DNA of 5,331 nt from an uncultured Clostridia bacterium (GCA_934277845.1 CAKQVV010000123.1:1-5331), one strand, 5' to 3'. Shown: positions 1 through 5,331, counted from the stretch's first letter. The notes: a model not told the origin generated them from the letters alone. Made by a program: numbers and translations.

Positions 1-617
1 CTCGTATACAGCGCGAGGAGTTCGACGATCACCACTGCCGCCACGGTCATGCACGAGTATCCGAGGTATTCCATGTCGTCGTCGCGGCGGACGAGCGTGC
101 CCGAGAAAAACATATAGAACACCAGCCCCGTCAGAATCATCGAAAACGCAAGCCCCAGGCTGTCGACGGCAAAATAAGGCGTGCCGACGCCCCCCAGAAC
201 CAGTACCGCCGAAAACGCGATAAAGCCGTAGGTCAGCCGACGCTTTTTAAAGCAAGCCGGCAAAGATTTGTCGAAGTACAGCCGAAGCAGCGCGGTCACG
301 ATGACCGAAACGACGACAACGGCGATCACGGCGATGACAGCCGGAGCGGTGAAATAATCGACCGTCGTTTCCATCTTCTCCGCTCGCGTGGACACGACCA
401 GCACCGCGGTGAACACGACCGGGATCGCGGGACGGATATTCGGCGAACAGATGTTGATAAACGAAAGAAGCAACCCTATAAAGATAAAACCCGCCTCGTT
501 GAGTCCGGTAATGTGTAAAGCCGCGATGACCGCGCCCGCGATAAACGGGAAATATTTTTTGTCGATAAACCCCGTGATCGCCGATATGATTTTGTTATTT
601 CTTATCTTTCCGAGCAT
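1..617 (-). CDS. Polytopic membrane protein, N-terminal part; possible O-antigen ligase/polymerase
   Basis: The reading frame is open from an ATG at 617 to the left edge (about 205 residues, no stop), so the C-terminus is missing. The translation is strongly hydrophobic, with roughly seven candidate membrane segments (about residues 22-38, 42-57, 61-77, 89-113, 129-144, 152-172 and 186-203). These are separated by short charged loops such as FKKRR (123-127) and RRDDD (177-181). There is no signal peptide or soluble domain. The start lies only 2 nt after the uppP stop codon and has no clear Shine-Dalgarno sequence, which suggests translational coupling. Its place at the end of a polysaccharide operon and its hydrophobic pattern suggest a Wzy/O-antigen-ligase-like integral membrane protein, with a flippase or other polytopic protein as alternatives. 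No diagnostic motif is visible in this half, so the gene is well supported but the function is a guess. Confidence 0.75.
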   Translation of the reverse strand, partial: MLGKIRNNKIISAITGFIDKKYFPFIAGAVIAALHITGLNEAGFIFIGLLLSFINICSPNIRPAIPVVFTAVLVVSTRAEKMETTVDYFTAPAVIAVIAVVVVSVIVTALLRLYFDKSLPACFKKRRLTYGFIAFSAVLVLGGVGTPYFAVDSLGLAFSMILTGLVFYMFFSGTLVRRDDDMEYLGYSCMTVAAVVIVELLALYT

Positions 618-619
618 AA

Positions 620-1390
620 CTAGATCCCGAGGAACAGGAAAATAAAGGACAGTATAGACACTATGACGAGATACAGTCCGAACCACTTGTAGTTCGCTTT
701 TTTAATTACAAGCATCATGAGTCTGACCGCAAACAAACCGCTGACGAAACTGACGACCATGCCGACGGCGGTGCAAGCCCAGTTGACCGCGGAAAAATCC
801 GCTTTGATAAGTTCCAGCACTGCCGAACCTAGGATAATCGGAATACTCATAAAGAACGAGAACTTCGCCACTTCCTCGCGGTCGGTCTTTGCCGCCACGC
901 CTCCGAAAATGGTACTGCCGCTCCTCGAAATGCCCGGAAACACGCCCACGCCCTGCATAAGCCCCATGAACACGGCGGTTTTCAATCCCAGCGGCTTGGT
1001 TTCCTGCGTTTTAGACGATATAAACTCCGTCGCGAACATCATGAGCGCGGTCGCAAGGAAGAAAAAACAAAGATACTTGCCGTCGGCGAAAAACGACTCG
1101 ATGAAATCGTTTGCGAAAAATCCGACGATGACCGCGGGAACCGACGCTAAGATTATCAGTCCTATCGTCTTGAACGGCGGCTTGAACAGCGCGAGAAGGT
1201 CGCGGAAAAACACTATAAAAATAGCGAAAAGAGTGCCGACGTGAAGCATCACGTCGAACATAAGGAACTCGCCTTCGAGCCCCATCATCCGTCTTACCAG
1301 TATCAGATGTCCGCTACTGGAAATCGGCAGAAACTCGCCTAACCCCTGCGTAAGTCCGAGAAGTATCGCTTGCCAGATTTTCATTTCCAT
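620..1390 (-). CDS. uppP: Undecaprenyl-diphosphate phosphatase (UppP/BacA)
   Basis: This integral membrane enzyme dephosphorylates undecaprenyl diphosphate to undecaprenyl phosphate, the lipid carrier for peptidoglycan, teichoic acid and capsule precursors; overexpression of the family confers bacitracin resistance. Both family signatures are present: QGLGEFLPISSSGHLIL near residues 15-31 (the Q/E-xxx-E motif at Q15 and E19, and H28), and PGISRSGST at 152-160 with the conserved Arg156. The length of 256 aa is slightly below the usual 265-280, but the protein appears complete with several hydrophobic segments. The ATG at 1390 is chosen over the one at 1384 because an AAGGA lies 13 nt upstream (1404-1408); the second ATG would be 19 nt away. 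It follows the dehydratase gene by 67 nt and precedes the membrane gene by 2 nt, so it probably serves carrier recycling for the locus. Bacitracin resistance may be a side effect. Confidence 0.97.
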   Translation of the reverse strand: MEMKIWQAILLGLTQGLGEFLPISSSGHLILVRRMMGLEGEFLMFDVMLHVGTLFAIFIVFFRDLLALFKPPFKTIGLIILASVPAVIVGFFANDFIESFFADGKYLCFFFLATALMMFATEFISSKTQETKPLGLKTAVFMGLMQGVGVFPGISRSGSTIFGGVAAKTDREEVAKFSFFMSIPIILGSAVLELIKADFSAVNWACTAVGMVVSFVSGLFAVRLMMLVIKKANYKWFGLYLVIVSILSFIFLFLGI

Positions 1391-1411
1391 TTCTTAATCG
1401 CAGTCCTTCTT

Positions 1412-1438
1412 CGCCCGCATTGCTCCGGGCGTTTTTTT
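1412..1438 (+). terminator. Intrinsic terminator facing the + strand
   Basis: CGCCCG (1412-1417) and CGGGCG (1426-1431) form a perfect 6-bp GC-rich stem with an 8-nt loop, followed directly by seven T residues (1432-1438). This is a textbook rho-independent terminator for transcription on the + strand. All neighbouring genes lie on the minus strand. In that direction the hairpin is followed by AAGAAGGA, not by a U-tract, so it should not terminate the operon. It sits just upstream of the uppP ribosome binding site and may block antisense transcription or act as an mRNA hairpin between the two cistrons. Confidence 0.6.
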
Positions 1439-1457
1439 GCCGGCGGCGTCTTTGCCG

Positions 1458-3362
1458 TCAGTTCTCTTCTTTTTTGCGGTATTCGCTGGGTACGATCGTG
1501 AAGATCATGTCGGTAGTTCCCTCGACATCCTCTCCGAACGCCAGCGAACGAAGTTTCGCCAGTTTTTCGTCGAACGCCGCCCTGTCTATGGATTCGAGAC
1601 GATTGACAAACACTCCTTCGTGCTGCGTGGTGTCCACCGCTTCGGTGTCGTATCGCAGTTCCTCGAACATCTTTTCGCCCGGGCGAAGTCCCGTGACCTT
1701 GATCTCTATGTCCTGTTCGGGGATCAGCCCGTTAAGACGGATAAGGTCGCACGCAAGGTCGTAGATATACACCGGCTCGCCCATGTCCAGCACGAAAATC
1801 TCGCCGCTGTCGGCGAACGCTCCCGTCTGAAGCACGAGCCTTACCGCCTCCGGAATAGACATAAAATAACGCTTGATATATCGGTCTGTCAAAGTGATCG
1901 GACCGCCTTCCTTTATTTCGTTTAAAAATACCGGAATAACGCTGCCGTTCGAGCCTAAGACGTTGCCGAAACGCACCGCAGCCATCTTCATTCTGCCCGT
2001 TTTACCGCGGGTTTCGATCAGCATTTCGGCGATACGCTTGCTGGCACCCATGATGTTGGACGGATTGACCGCCTTGTCGGTGGAAATCAGCACAAACTTC
2101 TTTACGCCCATGCTTTCGGCGACTTCGATGACGTTGAGCGTGCCGAAAACGTTGTTCTTTATTGCTTCGGTCGCGGAAATTTCCATCATCGGCACGTGCT
2201 TGTACGCCGCCGCGTGGAAAATAATGTCGGGTTTGAACTCGTCGATTACCTCGATGAGTTTATCGCGCTCGCGCACCGTGCCCACGACGAGCGTATAGCG
2301 CGAAACGTCATAACTTTTGACGAATTCCTGATTGAGGAAAAACATTCCGTTTTCGTGCTGGTCGAAAATGATCAGGTGCTTGCACCCGAAATTGAGTACC
2401 TGACGGCAAAGTTCCGATCCTATCGAACCGGCTCCGCCGGTGACCATGACTACCTTGTCCTTGACGGAAACGTCGATGAGTTCCTGCCTGACCTGAAACT
2501 CGTCACGCCCCAGAAGTTCCTCGATCTTGATGTCGCGCAGCGATTTTACGCTGCTCGCCATTTCGTCGGCGTTTGTAATGGACGGCATGATTTTTATGGG
2601 CATGTTGAACGGAGCGCATGCGTCGTAAATATGACGAAGCTGCGACTTCGTGATGCTCATTATCGCGATGACGAACGCTTCGGCTTTGTGGCGAGCGACG
2701 ATCTCGGGGATTTTATCCACGCCGCCCTCGACCTCGATGCCGTAAATGCGCCTGCCCTGTTTGTTTTCGTCGTCGTCGACAACCGCCACGGGATAATAGC
2801 CGTCGCCGGGGTTATTGATAAAGCGGTTGATCGCAAGCGAACCGGTGTAGCCCGCGCCGATGACGATCGTGCGTTTCATGCCCGGCATCGATTTGTCGTC
2901 CACCATGTAGCGGACGTGCTTGAAATAGTGCGCGATCGCATAGAAGAACCGCATCGCACCGCTGAAAATCGCGCTGAACAGCAGGTACATGAGGATAAGC
3001 GGCACCCACACTTCGGTGTTCACGACCACTTTGAGAATGATCTTGAACACGAACAGCACCGCAAAGTCGACGATATACGACATGAGAAATTTGAAAAACT
3101 CCACTCTGCCGGCATAGCGCCACAACGCGTTGTAGCAGTCGAAAATCACAAACGTGACTATCGTCGTGACGATCGCCGCCGCGGCAACCGCTATTTCGCC
3201 GTTCTCATAACCGGCGGGCTTGTCTAATTTAAAGAACAGTATCGTGCGCGCGAGATAAAACGCGAGGCAAGCGAACAAAATATCGCAGACAACGGTAATT
3301 ATTATCGACCGCCAGCGCTTGACGGAACTCTGATTTTGTTTTTCTTTGTCGTTCTTATTCAT
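1458..3362 (-). CDS. Membrane-anchored nucleotide-sugar 4,6-dehydratase/epimerase, CapD/FlaA1/PglF type
   Basis: Members of this extended SDR family convert UDP-GlcNAc or similar UDP-HexNAc to 4-keto-6-deoxy sugars, precursors of bacillosamine, QuiNAc or FucNAc in capsule, O-antigen and glycoprotein glycans. Four hydrophobic segments occupy about residues 18-44, 54-76, 91-113 and 116-140. A first Rossmann-like domain follows with VIGAGYTG at 167-174. The catalytic SDR domain begins near 300 with VTGGAGSIG (307-315), then HAAAYKHVP (383-391), STDKAVNP (427-434), RFGNVLGSNGSVIP (464-477) and TGLRPGEK (557-564). The usual catalytic Tyr of YxxxK is Met438 (MGASK, Lys442), as is typical for WbpM/PglF-like dehydratases, so this is not a defect. 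Its 634 aa is normal for the large membrane-bound forms. The ATG at 3362 has GGAAG about 9 nt upstream, and the gene follows the Wzz-like gene by 23 nt. The exact sugar product cannot be told from sequence. Confidence 0.95.
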   Translation of the reverse strand: MNKNDKEKQNQSSVKRWRSIIITVVCDILFACLAFYLARTILFFKLDKPAGYENGEIAVAAAAIVTTIVTFVIFDCYNALWRYAGRVEFFKFLMSYIVDFAVLFVFKIILKVVVNTEVWVPLILMYLLFSAIFSGAMRFFYAIAHYFKHVRYMVDDKSMPGMKRTIVIGAGYTGSLAINRFINNPGDGYYPVAVVDDDENKQGRRIYGIEVEGGVDKIPEIVARHKAEAFVIAIMSITKSQLRHIYDACAPFNMPIKIMPSITNADEMASSVKSLRDIKIEELLGRDEFQVRQELIDVSVKDKVVMVTGGAGSIGSELCRQVLNFGCKHLIIFDQHENGMFFLNQEFVKSYDVSRYTLVVGTVRERDKLIEVIDEFKPDIIFHAAAYKHVPMMEISATEAIKNNVFGTLNVIEVAESMGVKKFVLISTDKAVNPSNIMGASKRIAEMLIETRGKTGRMKMAAVRFGNVLGSNGSVIPVFLNEIKEGGPITLTDRYIKRYFMSIPEAVRLVLQTGAFADSGEIFVLDMGEPVYIYDLACDLIRLNGLIPEQDIEIKVTGLRPGEKMFEELRYDTEAVDTTQHEGVFVNRLESIDRAAFDEKLAKLRSLAFGEDVEGTTDMIFTIVPSEYRKKEEN

Positions 3363-3385
3363 CTTCTCGTTCTTCCCATGCGTGA

Positions 3386-4606
3386 TCAGCCCGTATAACT
3401 GTCGGTTACGTTATAGAGCACGGTGCCGAAGTATTTTGCGCCGGCGGCGTTGACTTCGCCTACGGCACGGGCAAATTCTTTTGCCCTGACGCCGGCCTGA
3501 TTGACCACAAAACACGCGTTGCCGGATTTTGAAGCGATAAACCCGAGCACGCCTTCTTCCGATCCGTCGAACGAGAACACCTCGAAAACGCCTTTTTCGC
3601 GTTCGCCCGCGAAATACTTTTTCCAGTCCTCTTTGCCTTCGCCGAACTCGACGAACCTGACTTTCTTGCCGGTGGACGACATTGCGTCCGCAAACGCCGC
3701 GGCGTATTTAACCGCCTCTTCGTCCGCACCCACCGAAGCGATCATAAGCGAGCCGATGTTTTCGGAAGTCGCGGCGGTGGTCAGCCTGACAAGCGATCCG
3801 TCGGCATAGGGATCGGAGCCCGCGGAGAACACTCTCGCGTCCTCGTCGGAAACGACATACTGCAATCTCTTGATGCGTTTGTCGCCGACGTAGGTCAGCG
3901 TGACGACGACGATCGCGGCGACAAGTCCGGCCAGCACGCCGACGAGTATGCTGGTGACCAGCGAAGGCTTGCTGTTGCTTTGCGTAAGGTCGCTGAATTC
4001 CGCGGTGTCATAGTTGACGCCGATGGGCGATTCGATAATGACTTTCCCGCCGTCGCCTCTCTCCATCGCATCCTCGATTTTGGCGCGAAGTCCGGGGTTT
4101 GCGGCATAAATATCGTTTTTGGCGAGCGAAGTGTAAGTCGCGACCACGAGGTAAGCGACCTCTTTGTCTTCGTCGCGCGTAATGTCATAGGCAAAATCGA
4201 CGCGCACGGAAAAATTGCTGTCGCGCGTGACTTTCAGATTTTTAAGAAACTTTTTCAGTCTTTCGGTTTCTTTTTTCTCTTTTTTATAGACCTTGGTTTT
4301 TACCGCGTCGTACACGTCGGACTTGAGTTTCGGTATGGACGCGACGTCGATGATCGAGCGCCCCTTCGCCTCGCAGATATTGTACGCGCCTTCGCTGAGT
4401 TCGGCTTTCGTGTAATAGAGATTGCCGTACTCGGCGACGTCGAAACTGATCGTGCCTTCGTACATGACTATATTCGTGGTCTTGTACGCCAGCGAGTAGT
4501 AAACGCCCGCGCCCGCACCGATAAGAATACACAGCGCGAGAATAATCCACTTTCTCATTGCGTAAACGAAGTAACTTCTGAACGAAAATTCTTTTTCTGT
4601 TTCCAT
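3386..4606 (-). CDS. Wzz/CpsC-like polysaccharide chain-length protein with degenerate BY-kinase-like tail
   Basis: The first gene of the operon probably controls polymer length or export in the membrane. Residues 1-18 are cytoplasmic, 19-41 form the first membrane helix, about 42-213 an extracytoplasmic region with a charged helical stretch (105-126), and 214-240 a second helix followed by basic KRIKR. This two-helix plan is that of Wzz/CpsC (YveK-like) co-polymerases, though the proline-rich motif before helix 2 is reduced to SKPS. Unlike stand-alone CpsC proteins, it carries a cytoplasmic extension of about 160 residues. Its order resembles a BY-kinase/CpsD domain: a strand LMIASVGADEEAVKY (287-301) where Walker A would be, GKKVRFVEF (313-321) where Walker A' would be, and AGAKYFGTVLYNV (388-400) where the domain's closing GVVLNKV strand would be. 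The Walker Lys/Ser-Thr and the Asp are missing, and the tyrosine cluster is reduced to Tyr404, so catalysis is unlikely. ATG 4606 has AGGGA 9 nt upstream. Confidence 0.82.
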   Translation of the reverse strand: METEKEFSFRSYFVYAMRKWIILALCILIGAGAGVYYSLAYKTTNIVMYEGTISFDVAEYGNLYYTKAELSEGAYNICEAKGRSIIDVASIPKLKSDVYDAVKTKVYKKEKKETERLKKFLKNLKVTRDSNFSVRVDFAYDITRDEDKEVAYLVVATYTSLAKNDIYAANPGLRAKIEDAMERGDGGKVIIESPIGVNYDTAEFSDLTQSNSKPSLVTSILVGVLAGLVAAIVVVTLTYVGDKRIKRLQYVVSDEDARVFSAGSDPYADGSLVRLTTAATSENIGSLMIASVGADEEAVKYAAAFADAMSSTGKKVRFVEFGEGKEDWKKYFAGEREKGVFEVFSFDGSEEGVLGFIASKSGNACFVVNQAGVRAKEFARAVGEVNAAGAKYFGTVLYNVTDSYTG

Positions 4607-4634
4607 GTTTTAGGTTCCCTTTAACCTCGTTGTC

Positions 4635-4652
4635 CGCGGCCGTTTCGCCGCG
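4635..4652 (-). promoter_or_regulatory. GC-rich hairpin in the leader of the polysaccharide operon
   Basis: CGCGGC (4635-4640) and GCCGCG (4647-4652) are perfect inverted arms around a 6-nt loop. They lie between the minus promoter and the first gene, so they fall in the roughly 80-nt 5' leader of the operon mRNA. No U-tract follows in the minus direction, so it is not a simple terminator. It could stabilise the transcript or be part of a leader control element; no known riboswitch family is recognised. Confidence 0.4.
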
Positions 4653-4693
4653 ATCGGTTTCCATAACTCGCAAAACGTACAAGTAACTTATAT

Positions 4694-4722
4694 ATTATAC
4701 CTCTGCCCGGCTGCTTTGTCAA
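4694..4722 (-). promoter_or_regulatory. Sigma-A type promoter of the polysaccharide operon
   Basis: Read on the minus strand, TTGACA (4722-4717) and TATAAT (4699-4694) are both perfect consensus hexamers with the optimal 17-bp spacer. Transcription should start near 4686-4688, giving an approximately 80-nt leader before the ATG at 4606. Such a strong core promoter suggests that any control is by repression. One arm of a perfect 10-bp inverted repeat lies inside its spacer. Confidence 0.9.
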
Positions 4723-4763
4723 CGATTTCGCCGCTTTTAACCGCCGGTTCCGGAAAGCAGCCG
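4708..4763. repeat. Perfect 10-bp inverted repeat around the -35 of the operon promoter
   Basis: CGGCTGCTTT (4708-4717) is repeated in exact inverted orientation as AAAGCAGCCG (4754-4763), with 36 nt between the arms and centres 46 bp apart. The left arm fills the promoter spacer and touches the last base of the -35 box; the right arm lies upstream of it. A smaller palindrome, AACCG-C-CGGTT (4739-4749), lies between the arms. Both arms lie upstream of the predicted start sites of both promoters, so they more likely act as DNA sites than as an RNA stem. A paired operator is the simplest reading, but no binding protein is known. Confidence 0.5.
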
Positions 4764-4801
4764 AATCCACGGTTCATTCACGCTTTTGCGCCGGATTAAA
4801 C

Positions 4802-4837
4802 AAAAATCCGTAAAATTTCGCAAAAAATACCGAAATT
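4802..4837 (+). promoter_or_regulatory. Phased A-tracts / UP-like element upstream of the lipoprotein promoter
   Basis: A-rich tracts AAAAA (4802-4806), AAAATTT (4812-4818), AAAAAA (4822-4827) and AAATT (4833-4837) have centres about 10-11 bp apart, in phase with the DNA helix, and end 4 bp before the -35 hexamer. This pattern is known to bend DNA and to contact the RNA polymerase alpha subunits. Within it lies an inverted repeat, AATTTCG (4814-4820) and CGAAATT (4831-4837). Confidence 0.5.
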
Positions 4838-4840
4838 ATC

Positions 4841-4870
4841 TTGACACACGTCCGACGTCTGCCGTATAAT
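4841..4870 (+). promoter_or_regulatory. Sigma-A type promoter of the lipoprotein gene
   Basis: TTGACA (4841-4846) and TATAAT (4865-4870) are perfect consensus hexamers with an 18-bp spacer, one more than optimal. The start site should be near 4876-4878, leaving a leader of about 64 nt. It diverges from the polysaccharide operon promoter; the two -35 boxes are 118 bp apart. The spacer contains a small ACGT-CCG-ACGT symmetry (4848-4858), too short to call an operator. Confidence 0.9.
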
Positions 4871-4879
4871 TAGTACATA

Positions 4880-4922
4880 AGGTATAAATATCAGATATAG
4901 GTTGTACCTGAATTAAGTTCAG
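4880..4922 (+). promoter_or_regulatory. Short inverted repeats in the lipoprotein leader
   Basis: The leader contains AGGTA (4880-4884) with TACCT (4905-4909), the near-palindrome ATATC-A-GATAT (4888-4898), and CTGAA (4908-4912) with TTCAG (4918-4922). The last hairpin ends directly against the Shine-Dalgarno sequence and shares bases with TACCT, so the two pairings are mutually exclusive. Stems are only 4-5 bp and AU-rich, so function is uncertain; no known riboswitch class is recognised. Confidence 0.25.
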
Positions 4923-4929
4923 AAGGAGG
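4923..4929 (+). promoter_or_regulatory. Strong ribosome binding site of the lipoprotein gene
   Basis: AAGGAGG is a full match to the anti-Shine-Dalgarno core and lies 11 nt before the ATG at 4941. It fixes the start codon and contrasts with the weaker sites of the opposite operon (AGGGA, GGAAG, AAGGA). Confidence 0.9.
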
Positions 4930-4940
4930 ACTTGTAAACA

Positions 4941-5331
4941 ATGAAAAAGAAAACCTTGGTTGCTCTTTTGCTCGTTCTCGCGCTTGCGTGCGTTCCGCTC
5001 GCAGGTTGCAGCGGGGGAAACGGTTATCCGACGACAAAGAAGCTGAACCTCAACAACTACGTTCAGGCTTATTCGGACACCTACTACGGTACTACGTCCG
5101 CCACCGGTAAGTCGAAGAAAGCGTACTCCGCGTTCGCAACCGTCGACGGCACGCTCAACAGAATTTCCGGCACCAACAGATACGGCTATACGGTCAACTC
5201 CGAGGGCAAAAAAGTCGTTTACGATATCGTCGCCCGCACGAACGTTCTCGAATCAAAAGCGTATCAGGACGTGCATACCACGGGCGCATTCCTTGTCGGT
5301 TATAATTACGACAGTTTTTATACCTATGACG
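4941..5331 (+). CDS. Secreted lipoprotein of unrecognised family, N-terminal part
   Basis: The frame is open from ATG 4941 to the right edge, showing 130 residues without a stop. Residues 2-4 are lysines, 5-20 a hydrophobic core, and LAGC at 20-23 a lipobox, so signal peptidase II should cleave before Cys23 and the protein should be lipid-anchored outside the cytoplasmic membrane. A short Ser/Gly linker follows (SGGNG). The visible ectodomain is rich in Tyr, Asn, Thr and Ser, as in many extracellular proteins of Gram-positive bacteria. No solute-binding, protease or LytR/CpsA motif is recognised. It has its own strong promoter and ribosome binding site and diverges from the polysaccharide operon. 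The shared intergenic region hints at joint regulation but does not show that it acts in polysaccharide synthesis. The lipoprotein call is firm; the function is unknown. Confidence 0.9.
   Translation, partial: MKKKTLVALLLVLALACVPLAGCSGGNGYPTTKKLNLNNYVQAYSDTYYGTTSATGKSKKAYSAFATVDGTLNRISGTNRYGYTVNSEGKKVVYDIVARTNVLESKAYQDVHTTGAFLVGYNYDSFYTYD

Noticed and set aside
388..645. 85-codon + strand frame near the left edge
   Set aside because: It is antisense to the continuous minus-strand membrane protein frame, which is open from 617 to the edge and strongly hydrophobic.
717..1244. 175-codon open frame on the + strand opposite uppP
   Set aside because: uppP on the other strand has both catalytic signatures. 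The + frame has no recognisable domain and no ribosome binding site, even though a + strand terminator lies 170 nt downstream.
1804..2060. Loss of the catalytic tyrosine in the dehydratase (Met438 in place of Tyr)
   Set aside because: A Met at this position is characteristic of the WbpM/PglF branch, so it indicates subfamily rather than inactivation.
2640..2780. Possible internal break in the dehydratase between its two Rossmann-like domains
   Set aside because: The frame is uninterrupted and both glycine-rich motifs are in the order usual for full-length CapD/PglF proteins, so there is no frameshift.
2196..3227. 343-codon open frame on the + strand opposite the dehydratase gene
   Set aside because: It lies wholly antisense to a gene with clear family motifs. 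Its composition (rich in Asp, His, Arg, Val) is that of a mirrored frame, and it has no promoter or ribosome binding site.
3980..4624. 214-codon open frame on the + strand opposite the Wzz-like gene
   Set aside because: It is antisense to a protein with a convincing two-helix Wzz layout. It has no ribosome binding site and runs into the leader of the opposite operon.
4284..4682. 132-codon minus-strand frame beginning in the operon leader, considered as a leader peptide
   Set aside because: It begins almost at the predicted transcription start, with no room for a ribosome binding site. It then runs out of frame through the Wzz-like gene with an Arg-rich, frame-shifted composition.

Overview
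The window looks like part of a cell-surface polysaccharide locus from a Gram-positive-type bacterium, most likely a moderately GC-rich member of the Bacillota (Clostridia-like). This rests on two perfect sigma-A type promoters (TTGACA/TATAAT), a strong AAGGAGG ribosome binding site, a LAGC lipoprotein signal, and a CpsC/CapD/UppP gene set. The lineage is an inference; there is no rRNA or phylogenetic marker here.

Layout. A minus-strand operon fills positions 1-4606. It starts at a consensus promoter (4694-4722) and runs leftward through: (1) a 406-aa Wzz/CpsC-like chain-length protein whose cytoplasmic tail resembles a BY-kinase (CpsD-like) ATPase domain that has lost its Walker motifs; (2) a 634-aa membrane-anchored nucleotide-sugar 4,6-dehydratase/epimerase (CapD/FlaA1/PglF type); (3) a 256-aa undecaprenyl-diphosphate phosphatase, UppP/BacA; (4) the first ~205 residues of a polytopic membrane protein, possibly an O-antigen ligase/polymerase, cut off by the left edge. 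Spacings are 23, 67 and 2 nt, consistent with co-transcription. A + strand-facing intrinsic terminator (1412-1438) sits oddly between genes 2 and 3.

The 334-nt intergenic region 4607-4940 holds two divergent promoters. It also has a perfect 10-bp inverted repeat with one arm inside the minus promoter, a 7-bp inverted repeat (AATTTCG-N10-CGAAATT) just upstream of the plus promoter, A-tracts phased at about 10 bp, and a GC-rich leader hairpin. On the + strand, a lipoprotein gene of unrecognised family begins at 4941 and leaves the window on the right.

How the parts could work together (inference): the dehydratase supplies a 6-deoxy-4-keto-HexNAc-type nucleotide sugar, glycosyltransferases outside the window build it onto undecaprenyl phosphate, the polytopic protein may polymerise or ligate the chain, the Wzz-like protein sets chain length, and UppP recycles the released undecaprenyl diphosphate. 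The most unusual features are the apparent Wzz-pseudokinase fusion and the symmetric, operator-like architecture of the divergent promoter region. No CRISPR array, tRNA, rRNA or insertion sequence was seen.
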